Below the pieces are notes generated by a model. That model was not told the origin of the DNA. It saw only the letters and a list, made by a program, of their open reading frames with translations, and made no database searches. Below, piece by piece: positions 14,343-24,900 of a DNA stretch of 64,000 bases. Numbering within the stretch: position 1 is the stretch's first letter; each line of letters opens with the position of its first letter. This DNA comes from Xanthomonas vesicatoria ATCC 35937 (GTDB lineage Bacteria > Pseudomonadota > Gammaproteobacteria > Xanthomonadales > Xanthomonadaceae): NCBI RefSeq assembly GCF_001908725.1, contig NZ_CP018725.1:2543501-2607500 (forward strand). Reading direction: 5' to 3'. The translations under genes and the position numbers were made by a program.

Positions 14343-17123
14343 TCAGTGCGCCTCGTCCCAGTTATCGCCCACGCCCGAATCCACCACCAGCGGCACGCGT
14401 AATTGCGCCGCCGTCGCCATGCGTGCGGTGACTTCGCTCAGCAGCGTATCGACGAAATCGATGTCGGCTTCGAACACCAGTTCGTCGTGCACCTGCAGGA
14501 TCATCAGGGCGCGCTGCGCGTGCTCGGCGATCCAGCCATCCACGCTGACCATCGCGCGCTTGATGATGTCGGCGGCAGTGCCCTGCATCGGCGCGTTGAT
14601 GGCCGCGCGCTCGGCGCCGGCGCGCTGGCCCTGGCTGCCGGCATTGATGAAGTCCAGATACAGCCGGCGGCCGAACACGGTTTCCACGTAGCCCTTGTCG
14701 CGCGCCTGCTGGCGGGTGGTTTCCATGAAGTCGCGCACGCCCGGGTAACGGCTGAAGTACAGCGCGATGTAGTCCTGTGCTTCGCCACGGCCGATGCCCA
14801 GCTGGCGGGCCAAGCCGAACGCGCTCATGCCGTACATCAGGCCGAAGTTGATCGCCTTGGCGGCGCGGCGCTCGTCGCCGCTGACGGTGTCGATGGTGCG
14901 GCCGAACACTTCGGCGGCGGTGGCGCGGTGCACGTCCGCGCCGGACTCGAACGCGCTCACCAGCCCGGGGTCGCCGGACAGGTGGGCCATGATGCGCAGC
15001 TCGATCTGCGAGTAGTCGCAGGCAATCAGCTTGCGCCCGGGCGGAGCGACGAAGGCGCGGCGGATGCGGCGGCCGTCTTCGGTGCGGATCGGGATGTTCT
15101 GCAGGTTGGGATCGGACGAGGACAGCCGCCCGGTGGCCGCGCCGGCCTGGTGGTAGCTGGTGTGCACGCGCCCGGATTGCGGGTGGATCATCTCCGGCAG
15201 CTTGTCGGTGTAGGTGCTGCGTAGCTTGGTCAGGCCGCGGTATTCCAGGATCACCCGCGGCAGCTCGTGCTGGTCGGCGATGGCTTCCAGCGCCTCTTCG
15301 TTGGTCGAGGGCTGGCCCTTGGGTGTCTTGACCACGGCGGGTAGCTTGAGCTCGTCGAACAGCAGCGCCTGCAGCTGCTTGGGCGAGTCCAGGTTGAAGG
15401 TGCGCCCGGCCAGCTCGGTGGCCTTCTGCTGGGCAGCGAGCATGCGCTTGGACAGGTCCGCGCTCTGGCGGCGCAGTTCGGCCGCGTCCACGCACACGCC
15501 GTTGGCTTCGATGCGGGCAAGCACTTCCACCAGCGGCATCTCGATGTCGCGGTAGACGCGCTCCAGCCCTGGTTCGGCGGACAGCTTGGGGCCGAGCACC
15601 TGATGCAAACGCAAGGTGATGTCGGCATCTTCGGCGGCGTAGCGGGTGGCGTCTTCCAGGCTGACCTGCGCGAACTTGATCTGCTTGGCCCCCTTGCCGC
15701 AGACGTCTTCGTATTTGACGGTGTCGTAGCCTAGATAGCGCTTGGCCAGGCTGTCCATGTCGTGGCGGGCGCTGCCGGAATTGAGCACGAAGCTCTCCAG
15801 CAAGGTGTCGTCGGCATAGCCGGCCAGCTCGACGCCATGGCGGCGCATCACGTGCAGGTCGTACTTGCCGTGCTGGCCGAGCTTGCGCAGCGCAGGGTCG
15901 GTGAGCAGCGGTGCCAGCTGGGCCAGTGCCTGGGTGCGATCGAGCTGGGCCGGCGCGCCGGGGAAGTCGTGGCCGAACGGCAGGTACGCCGCTTGGCCGG
16001 GTTCGGCGGCCACGCTGAGGCCGATCAGGTTGGCCTGCAGCGGGTCCAGGCTGTCGGTTTCGGTATCGAAGGCGAACTGGCCGGCCGCGCGCAGGCGGAC
16101 GATCCAGTTGTCCAGCTGCGCCTGGGTGAGGATGGTCTCGTACTGGCCGGGCGCGGCCAGGGCCGGGTCCAGCTCCACCGGCGCGCTGGCCGGGCCGGAG
16201 ACGAACCCGGTACCGCGGGCGCGACCGGGTTCGGTGCGGGCCACCGCCATGGCGTCGGTCTGCACGCCGGCAGCCGCGGCGCCGCCCAGCTCGCGCAGGG
16301 CCTGGCTGAAACCATAGCGGGCGTACAGCACGGCCAGCGCTTCGGCATTGGGGTCGCGCAGGTCCAGCGCACGCGGGCCACTGGCCAGCACTACGTCAGT
16401 CTTGATGGTGACCAACTCACGGTTGAGCGGCAGGCGTGGCAGGGCGGCGCGCAGGTTCTCGCCGATCTTGCCCTTGATCTTGTCGGCGTTGGCGATCACG
16501 CCGTCGAGCGAGTCGTATTCGGCCAGCCATTTGGCGGCGGTCTTGGGGCCGCACTTTTCCACGCCGGGCACGTTGTCGATGGCATCGCCCATCAGCGCCA
16601 GCAGGTCCACGATCTGGTTGGGCCGCACGCCGAACTTGGCGATTACCGCCGCGTCCGAATCCATGCGGCTGCCGCTCATGGTGTTGACCAGTTCGATGCC
16701 CGGACGCACCAGCTGCGCGAAGTCCTTGTCGCCGGTGGAGATGGTGACGCTCAAGCCATCGCTGGCGGCCTGCAGCGCCAGCGTGCCGATCACATCGTCC
16801 GCTTCCACGCCGTCGATGCGCAGGATGTCGATGCCCAGCGCATGCACGATGTCGCACATCGGCTGCACCTGCGCGCGCAGGTCATCCGGCATCGACGGGC
16901 GGTTGGCCTTGTAGTCGGCATACAAGTCATCACGAAATGTCTTGCCGGGCGCATCCACCACGAACGCCACGTACGCGGGGCGTTCCTTCAAGGTGGCGCG
17001 CAGCATGTTGACCACGCCGAACAGCGCGCCGGTGGGCTCGCCCTGGGCATTGGTCAGCGGCGGAAGCGCGTGGAACGCGCGATACAGGTAACTGGACCCG
17101 TCGATCAGGACTAATCTGCTCAT
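14343..17123 (-). CDS. polA: DNA polymerase I
   Basis: A 926-residue, full-length Pol I. The N-terminal 5'-3' exonuclease (FEN) domain (about residues 1-290) begins with SRLVLIDGSSYLYRAFHALP and contains GVEADDVIGTLA. The 3'-5' proofreading domain (about 320-520) has the FDTETDSLDPL Exo I motif, so proofreading looks intact. The polymerase domain (about 530-926) shows CDYSQIELRIMAHLSGD (motif A), RRAAKAINFGLMYGMSAFGL (motif B) and LQVHDELVFE (motif C). It serves in replication (Okazaki fragment processing) and repair. It is divergent from the small lipoprotein gene, with only 67 bp between the two starts. Confidence 0.98.
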   Translation of the reverse strand: MSRLVLIDGSSYLYRAFHALPPLTNAQGEPTGALFGVVNMLRATLKERPAYVAFVVDAPGKTFRDDLYADYKANRPSMPDDLRAQVQPMCDIVHALGIDILRIDGVEADDVIGTLALQAASDGLSVTISTGDKDFAQLVRPGIELVNTMSGSRMDSDAAVIAKFGVRPNQIVDLLALMGDAIDNVPGVEKCGPKTAAKWLAEYDSLDGVIANADKIKGKIGENLRAALPRLPLNRELVTIKTDVVLASGPRALDLRDPNAEALAVLYARYGFSQALRELGGAAAAGVQTDAMAVARTEPGRARGTGFVSGPASAPVELDPALAAPGQYETILTQAQLDNWIVRLRAAGQFAFDTETDSLDPLQANLIGLSVAAEPGQAAYLPFGHDFPGAPAQLDRTQALAQLAPLLTDPALRKLGQHGKYDLHVMRRHGVELAGYADDTLLESFVLNSGSARHDMDSLAKRYLGYDTVKYEDVCGKGAKQIKFAQVSLEDATRYAAEDADITLRLHQVLGPKLSAEPGLERVYRDIEMPLVEVLARIEANGVCVDAAELRRQSADLSKRMLAAQQKATELAGRTFNLDSPKQLQALLFDELKLPAVVKTPKGQPSTNEEALEAIADQHELPRVILEYRGLTKLRSTYTDKLPEMIHPQSGRVHTSYHQAGAATGRLSSSDPNLQNIPIRTEDGRRIRRAFVAPPGRKLIACDYSQIELRIMAHLSGDPGLVSAFESGADVHRATAAEVFGRTIDTVSGDERRAAKAINFGLMYGMSAFGLARQLGIGRGEAQDYIALYFSRYPGVRDFMETTRQQARDKGYVETVFGRRLYLDFINAGSQGQRAGAERAAINAPMQGTAADIIKRAMVSVDGWIAEHAQRALMILQVHDELVFEADIDFVDTLLSEVTARMATAAQLRVPLVVDSGVGDNWDEAH

Positions 17124-17190
17124 GGCCCAATTCTACGCTGCACGCTCACGCCACACCGCGCCAGCGCATACTGGCCGACGACCTAAACGG

Positions 17191-17490
17191 ATGACGACAA
17201 TGAAGAGAGCACGTCTTTTGCTGTTGCCGCTGCTGCTGCTCGGCGGCTGTGCCACCACCTCCGGCGGCGCTGCCGGCGACGGGATCCCTGCCGGTGCCGA
17301 TGTCACCAGCAAGACCATGGGCAATGGCGACAAGGTCGACGAATATCGCGTCAACGGCCAGCTGGAAATGGTGCGCGTGACGCCTGCCCGCGGTGCGCCC
17401 TACTTTCTGTACGACCGCGACCACGACGGGCATACCGATGCCGAGAAGGACAAGGTCAACAAGGTGTATTGGCAGCTGTATCGCTGGTGA
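17191..17490 (+). CDS. DUF2782-like lipoprotein
   Basis: A 99-residue protein. A short basic N-terminus and hydrophobic stretch end in a lipobox LLLGGC, giving a mature lipoprotein of about 75 residues. The mature part has DEYRVNGQLEMVRVTPARG and a C-terminal YDRDHDGHTDAEKDK..., a pattern of DUF2782 proteins, which often sit beside polA in gammaproteobacteria. Function unknown. The start at 17191 (MTTMKRAR) was chosen over the longer frame from 17122 because it yields the signal peptide; the internal ATG at 17200 is also possible. Confidence 0.8.
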   Translation: MTTMKRARLLLLPLLLLGGCATTSGGAAGDGIPAGADVTSKTMGNGDKVDEYRVNGQLEMVRVTPARGAPYFLYDRDHDGHTDAEKDKVNKVYWQLYRW

Positions 17491-17835
17491 TTCGGGAGGT
17501 GGGATTGGGGATTGGTCGGCAAACGTCGGAGGGTTGAAACGCTTCGTGGCTTTGCGTTGCCGATCACCGGTTCGGTACGGGTTGGGGGCGGTGTGGCGAT
17601 GCTTGGAGAGATGGCCTGTTCTGGCCAGGGCAACAGCGCTCGGCACATCTGCGTCGTGCGCCACCGGTCCTGCATTGTTGTGATGAGACGCGTGGGTGCA
17701 TTCCCCACGCTCCTCACCTATGGCGGGCGCGCTGCTTCACTTCTTGCAGATTGCTGAGCCTATGGCCCGGCTTGCTGCGGCTGGTCCGGCGCACTGGCTG
17801 GTTGGCTGCCCCACGTGGTCGGCCGCATACGCGGC
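17491..17835. other. Intergenic region at the 3' end of the T6SS/TPS operon
   Basis: About 345 bp between the convergent lipoprotein and tssA genes. No gene, strong terminator or repeat is evident. Confidence 0.4.
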
Positions 17836-18876
17836 TCAGCTGTCTTCCAGCGGGCCGGTGACGCGTTGCAGGTCGTCGATGCCGGCCGGGGCCAGTTCCT
17901 TCATCAGCGCCAGGAAATCGCAGCCGACCAGACGTTGCGCGCGGCGCAGCAGCATCGGCACCGGGCTGGATGGTTCGTGCCGGGCGTAATAGGCGCAGAT
18001 CTCTTCCAGCCGTCGCTTCACATCGTCCGGGCCGGCGATCTCGCCGGTACGGCGCATGGCAGTGGTTGGCGTGGTGGCGTGATCTTCTCCGGCAGCTTGC
18101 TCGCCATCTTCGGCGACCGCCGTGGTGCCCTGCCGCGCCTGCCAGTGCGGCAGCACGAAACGCTCCAGATCGCGCAGGTCGGTCAGCAGCGGGCGCAGGT
18201 CCGGGGCAGCAGTGCCAACACGTTCGCTCAGCAACGCATCGATCGCGCGCGCCTGCAGCAGCGCCTCGGCGATGGACTGGGCGGAGGCAGCCAGCGTGTC
18301 CGGCGTGCAGTCCAGGCAGCAGGCTTCGATCTCGGCCAGGCTGGGGCCGGTCTGGCCCTCGGGCAGTTTGATGCTGCCGTTGGCCACGCGCAGGTCGCGC
18401 AGGCTGAAGCGGCCCAACCGCGGCGATTGCACGAATGGCGTGGTACGCAGCGCGCCGAGCAGACCCATCGGGTCGCTGAGACCGACCAGGGCATTGATCC
18501 GCGAGGTCGGGTCGTTGTCGTCGTCGGCGTCCAGCTGCGGGTGCACGCTGTCCCAGTGCTGCTCCAGCAGACCATGGATCAGCGCCAGGGTGTCGGCCCA
18601 GCCCGGCAGGCCGCGCAGGCGCAGCCAGGCCGCACCCAGTTTGCCGGCGATGCGCAGGTCGCGGCTACGCCGACTGAGTTCCAATGCGAGCGTCTGCACC
18701 TTGTCCCAGTCGGGTTCTTCGGCGGCGATGACGCTGTCGCCCAGGCTGCGCTCGGCGCGGATGGCCGAGTCGCGTTCCAGGCGCAGGAAGTCCGGGTCGT
18801 ATTCCAGGTCCGGGCCGGCCGGCGCGTCGTCGCTGACCGGAGCGAGCAGGGTCTGCAGGGTGGTGTCGTCGTGCAT
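17836..18876 (-). CDS. tssA: TssA (ImpA-family) type VI secretion protein
   Basis: A 346-residue protein with an N-terminal ImpA domain. The stretch ending in LEYDPDFLRLER, followed by RSRDLRIAGKLGAAWLRL and WADTLALIHGLLEQHWDSVHP, is the family hallmark. A helical C-terminal extension includes SSPVPMLLRRAQRLVGCDFLALMKEL. TssA proteins prime assembly of the T6SS tail and coordinate sheath polymerisation in the cytosol. The start was placed at MHDDTTLQTL; an in-frame ATG lies 18 codons earlier. It is the last gene of the minus-strand run and lies 50 nt after the stop of the TpsA gene, an unusual neighbour for tssA. Confidence 0.9.
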   Translation of the reverse strand: MHDDTTLQTLLAPVSDDAPAGPDLEYDPDFLRLERDSAIRAERSLGDSVIAAEEPDWDKVQTLALELSRRSRDLRIAGKLGAAWLRLRGLPGWADTLALIHGLLEQHWDSVHPQLDADDDNDPTSRINALVGLSDPMGLLGALRTTPFVQSPRLGRFSLRDLRVANGSIKLPEGQTGPSLAEIEACCLDCTPDTLAASAQSIAEALLQARAIDALLSERVGTAAPDLRPLLTDLRDLERFVLPHWQARQGTTAVAEDGEQAAGEDHATTPTTAMRRTGEIAGPDDVKRRLEEICAYYARHEPSSPVPMLLRRAQRLVGCDFLALMKELAPAGIDDLQRVTGPLEDS

Positions 18877-18926
18877 GGCAGGGGCTCCGTCGAAGAAGCC
18901 GCCGCGGTGAGGCGGCGGCAAGGCGA

Positions 18927-21900
18927 TCATTGGGGCGTGCAGACCGCGTCCGGGTCGCCAGCATCGCAGGCCGGCTGCTGATCGTCGGGCAGGCGCAGGC
19001 CGGGACGTACCAGACCGAAGGCGCGGTACGGCGTACCGCTGGCGGACAGATCCACGAAGGCGATGGTGCGGCTGGCCGAACTTTGCGCGCGGCCAGCAAA
19101 CGCGGAGGCCGGCACGTTGAAGCTGGAGCCGCCGCTCAGGTTCAGCAGGCCGCCGTCGGCGGTGGTGGCGTTGAAGTAGGCCGGTGGTGCGCCCACCGCG
19201 CCGATCGTCTGGGTGCCGGTGCCGATCAGGTAGATCGGATCCTGCTGGGTACCGATGCGCCCGGTCGCGGAGAAGCTGCCGGTGCCATTGCGCAGCGTGG
19301 CGCGCCCTTCCTGCAACAGATCGCCACGCACCGACAGGAACAGGGCGCTATTGCCGGCGTCCACGCTGTAGATGCTGCCGTCGGACAGCACCAGCGTGAG
19401 GTCGCCGGCGTTGGTCAGGCTGAAACCATTGCTGGCGGTGAAGTCGCCCAGCCGCACCACGCGGTTGTCGATGAAGGTGGCGGCATCTCCCAACAACACC
19501 GGGCCACCGGCACTGCCACGGAGCAGGTTGGCGGTGAGCGTGCTGCCGGCGCGCTGGCGGATGCCGGCAACGGCCTGCAGCCAGGTGGTTGCGCCGTTGA
19601 GCTGTCCATCCAGCAACAGCGCCCCGCCGCTGCCCAGCCGCAGCAGGGTGCCGCCATCCACGCGCCCATTGACCTGCAGCGTGGTGGCGCTGAACACGTC
19701 CAGCCCTTGCGCGCTGAAATCGGCTAGCGTGCCGATGGCATTGCCGGCGTTGGTCAGCGTGGCCGCACCGGTGGCGCTGCCGCTGAGTTGCGCTGCGCGC
19801 AGGCTGCCGGCACGCTGGGTGATCGCACCGCCGCTACGCAGGTTGAGTGTGCCGACACTGGCGATGTCGTGTGCGAGCTGCATGGCGCCGCCGCTGCCCA
19901 AAGTCACGGTGCTGCCGGTGATCGCGCCATTGCTGGATAGCTGGCCGCCCGCCTGCAGGTTCACCGCACCGCTGGATTGCGCGGCGGCAGCCAGGTCGTT
20001 GCGATCGGCCAGGGCGATGCTGCCGCCACTGGCCTGCACGCTGCCCTGGAAATCGTTGCCGACATCGGTGAGCACAATGGCCCCGGTGCCGGCGTCGAGC
20101 ACGCTGTCGCCGACGATGGTCAACGCGCCCTGCTGGGTGATGTCGGCGCCGGTTGCGGCTGGCCGCACCACCGCCTGCGCGGTCAGCCGGCCGGTGCTGC
20201 CGGCCGCGCCGGTGCCGCTGCGCGCCGCCAGCGTGCCGCCGATACGGCCCTGACCCAGGTTCAGGCCGGCGCCGCTGGCGACGTCCAGCGCACCCACGTC
20301 CAGCGTGCCCAGCGTCAGCCCGTTGCGATCGCGCACACGGGTATCGCCACCGCTCAGGCTCAGGGCCGACTGGAAATCGTTGCCGGCATCGGCCAGCGCG
20401 ATGGTCGCGCCGGCGCTGTTGATGCGGGTGGCACCGGTCACGGTCAGCGCACCGGTCTGCGTCACCGCACCGCCGTTGCTGGCGGCATCCAGATCGCCAT
20501 TGACCAGGCCAAAGCCTAGGTTCAATGCACCGTTGCTTGCGACACTCAATGCGCCGGTGTCGAGTGCATCCAGGGTGAGTGCATTGGTATCGCGCACCCG
20601 CGTGGCGCCGCCGGTTAACGCCAGCAGCCCCTGGAAATCGTTGCCCGCCGCATCCAGCGTGATCGCGCCGCTGCCGGCATCCACCACGCTGTTACCAGCG
20701 ACTTGCAATGCGCCCGCATTCTGCGTGATGGCAGCGTTGGTGCTGCGCAGGCTCAGCGTTCCGCTGGCGATGACGTCATCGCCCAATGCAATCCCGTTGG
20801 CACCGCTGAGCTGCACATCGCCGCCGCGCAAAGCATGCGTGGTGGTCAGCGTACCGCCGCGCGCAGTGAGGCTCAGCGCGCCGGTACCGACATCGATCGC
20901 ACTGGTTGGCAGCTGCAGGGCGCCGCCGGCATCCAGCGAGACCGAGGCGTTGCCACCGCTCTGCAAGGAAGCGATCTGCAGGTCGTTGCGGTCCACTAGC
21001 ACGATGCCGGAGCCTGCCGCAGTCACTGCACCGGCAAAATCGTTGTTGGCGTCGTTCAGCGTGATTGCGCTGCTGCCGGCGTTGAGCGTGCTGGTGCCGG
21101 TGATGTTGAGTGCGCCGGTCTGGACGATGCCGTCGCTGGCGCTGCTGGCGACCAGTGCGCCGTTGACGGTGCCCTGGCCCAGATCCAATGCGCCGTTGCT
21201 GGTGACCGTAAGTGCGCCGGTGTTGTGCGTCCCCAGTGTCAGCGCGTTGCGATCATTGAGTTGTACCGCGCCGCCGGTCAGCGTCACTGCATTCTGGAAG
21301 TCGTTGTTGCCGGCCAATGCGATGGCAGCGGTGCCGGCGTTTGCCTCGGTGGTACCGCCAACCGTGAGTTGGCCGGCGGTTTGGTTGATCGCGGCGTTGG
21401 TAGTGCGCAGGGTCAAGTTGCCCGCGTTGATGTCGTGCGCCAGCGTCAGCCCGTCGCGTGCATCGAGCACGACATTGCCGCCGCTGAGCGTGCCGCCCGT
21501 GCTGAAGGCGCTGCCGGTGGCGGTCAGGCTGAGCGTGCCGGTGCCGGCCGAAATCGCCGATGCCGGCAGGTTGAGCGTTTGCGCGGTCAACGCGATATCG
21601 CCACCGGTATTACCGGCGATCGATGACACCGACAAGGTGTTGCGGTCGGTAACGGTGATGCCATTACCGGCCAGGCCGACCGCGCCCTGGAAATCGTTGT
21701 TGGCGTTATTCAGCGTGATTGCACCATTACCGGCGTTGAGCGTGCTGGTGCCGTTGATGGTCAGCGCGCCGGTCTGGCCGATAGTGCCGTTGGTGCTGTT
21801 GGCGATCAGCGGGCCGTTGACGGTGCCTTGGCCCAGGCTCAAGGCGCCGTTACTGGTGACCGTGAGTGGGCCGGTGTTGTGCGTCCCCAGTGTCAGTGCG

Positions 21901-24900
21901 TTGCGATCGTTGAGCTGCACAGCGCCGCCGGTCAGCGTCACCGTGGTCTGGAAGTCGTTGTTGCCGGTCAGTGCAATGGCAGCGCTGCCGGCGTTTGCAT
22001 CGGTGATACCGCCAACCACAAGTTGGCCTGCGGTTTGATTGATTGCGGTATTGGTGGTGCGCAAGGTCAAGTTGCCGGCGGTGATGTCATGCGCCAACGT
22101 CAAACCATCGCGTGCATCGAGCACGACATTGCCGCCGCTGAGCGTACCGCCCGTGCTGAAGGCGCTGCCGGTGGCGGTCAGGCTAAGGGTGCCGGTGCCG
22201 GCAGAGATTGCCGATGCCGGCAGGTTGAGCGTCTGGGCGGTCAACGCGATATCGCCGCTGGTATTGCCGGCGATCGACGACACCGACAGCGTGTTGCGGT
22301 CGGTGACGGTGATGCCGTTGCCTGTCAGGCCGACGGCCCCCTGGAAATCGTTGGTGGCATTGTTCAACGTGATGGCACCGCTGCCGGCATCCACGGTGGA
22401 TGCGCCACCGACGGTCATTGCGCCGGCCTGGGTGATGCCGCCGCCGCTGCTGCGGGCGAGCAGCGTGCCAACGGTGGTGCCTTGCCCCAGGTTCAGGGCG
22501 CCGCCGCTGCGGGCGGAGAGCGTGGTGATGGTAAAAGTGCCGAAGGTCAACGCATCCAGGGCGCTGATCTGCACCGCGCCGCCCGTGACCGACAGCACGC
22601 CGGTGAAGACATTGGATGGGCTCTGCAGGGTCACGTTGCCGGCCCCGGCGTCGATGTCGGTCGTGCCGTCCACATCCAGCGTGCCGGCGAGCTGTTCGAC
22701 GATGCCGTCAGCGGTGCTCAGCTGCAGGGCGCCATTGGCAGTGATGTCGTGCCGCAGCGCCATGCCGGCGCCTGCGTTGAGGCTGACATTGCGACCGCGC
22801 AGCGCGCCGTTGGTCAGCAAGCTGCCGCTCTCTGCACTCAGGCGCAGATCCGCGCTGCCGGTGTCGATGGTCTGAACCGGCAGGCTGAGCGCGCGGCCTG
22901 CGGTCAGCGTGACCGGGCTGTTGCTGCCGCTGCTCAGCGAGGCGATGGACAGGTCGTTGCTGTCGTAGACGGTGATGCCGCTGCCGGTCAATGCCAGTTG
23001 CGCCATGAAGTCGTTGCCGCTGCCGGCCAGCGCAATGGCGCCGGTACCGGCATCGACCGTGGCAAGCGCGCCGGCGGTGACCGCACCAGCGGTCTGGGTA
23101 ATGGCTGCGTTGTTGGTGGTCAGGGTCAGGCTGTCGGCGGCGGTGATGTCATGCGCCAGGTTCAACCCGCTGCCACCGCGCAGACGGATCTGGTTGGCGC
23201 TCAGCGCGCCGCTGGTGCCGAGCAGCCCGCCCTCGGCGGTCAGGCTCAGATTGCCGCTGCCGATGTTGATCGCCTGCGCGGGCAGCGACAGTCCGCCACC
23301 GGCGGTGAGGGTGACATCGCCGCCGGCTCCGGCGCTCAGGGCGCCGATGCGTAGCGCGTTGCGGTCGCGCACCGAGATGCCGGTGCCGGTCAGCGCCAGC
23401 GCGTCCTGGAAATCGTTGTCGCTGTTGCTCAACGCGATGGCGCCGCTGCCCGCGTCCAGCGTCGCCGCACCGGTCAGCGTCAGTGCGCCGCTTTGCCCGA
23501 TCGTGCCGCCGTTGCTGGAAGCGGTCAGGCTGCCGCCGATGGTTCCCTGCCCCAGGTCCAGGTTGCCGTGGCTGGCGACGGTGAGTGCGCTGGTGCCGAG
23601 GCTGCCGAGGCTGAGCGCGTTGCGGTCGTTGACCAGCACCGTGCCGCCGGTGAGCGACAGCGCGCCCTGGAAATCGTTGTTGGTGCCGTTCAAGGTGATC
23701 GCACCGGCGCCTGCCGCCGCCGTGGCGGTTGTGGCCCCGGTGACATCGAGCAAACCGGCGGTCTGGGTGATCGCTGCCGTGTCGCTGGTCAGCCCGAGCG
23801 TGCCGCGTGCCTGGATCGCGTGCGCCAGGTTCAGGGCGCCGCTGGCGCGCAGCGCCACATTGTTGCCTGTCAGCGTGCCTGCGGTGGTCAGCGCACCGCC
23901 GAGCGACGTCAGGCTGAGGTCACCGGTGCCGGTGTCGATCACCTGGGTGGGCAGGGTGAGTGTTCCGCCGGCCAGCACCTGGGTGGCACCGTTGCCGGTC
24001 GTGGTCAGCGCGGCCAAGCTCAGGGCATTGGCATCGCGCAGGGTGATGCCATTGCCGGTGAGGCTGACAGCCGCCTGGAAATCGTTGCCGGCGCTGTCCA
24101 ACATGATGGTGCCGCTGCCGGCATTCAGCGTGCTGGCCCCGGTGACGGTCAGTGCATTGGTCTGGCTGATTGCCCCACCGCCGCTGTTGGCGGTCAATGC
24201 GCCGTTGATGGTCCCTCTGCCGAGGCTCAAGGCGCCGTTGCTGTTGACGGTCAGCGCCCCGCTGTTCACTGTTCCCAGCGACATCCCGTCGACGTCGTTG
24301 AGTTGCACGTTGCCGGCGGAGAGATTGAACACCCCGGAAAAATTGTTGCCCGCCCCGGTCAGGGTGACCGCACCGGAACCCGTGTTGGCGGTGGTGGTGG
24401 TAGCCACCACCACGCTGCCCGCGGTCTGGTTGACCGCGGCATTGCCGGTGGTCATGTTCAACGCGTCCGCGGTGACATCGTGCGCGATGGTGATGCCATC
24501 GCGGGCGCGCAGGCTGACGCTGCCGCCGCGCACGCTGCCGGCCGTGCTCAGCGCACCGCCGTTGGAGGCCAGCCGCAGCGATGCGGTCCCGGTATCGATG
24601 GCAAAGCCCGACAACTGCAGCGTGGCGTTGGAAAACAGGTCCACGGCGCTGTCGGCGCCGCTGGTCAGCGCGGCCACGCTCAGGTTGTCGCGATCGTGCA
24701 CGGTGATGCCACTGCCGGTGAGCGTCAGTGCACCGCTGAAGTTGTTGCTGTCATTGCCCAGTGCGATCGCGCCGCCACCGGCGTTGATGGTGCCGGTGCC
24801 GGTGACGTTCAACACGTCGGTCTGGGTGATGGACCCGCCGCTGCTGGTGGCAGTCAAGACACCGCCGACCGTGCCGCGCCCGAGATTCAAGTCGCCGTTG

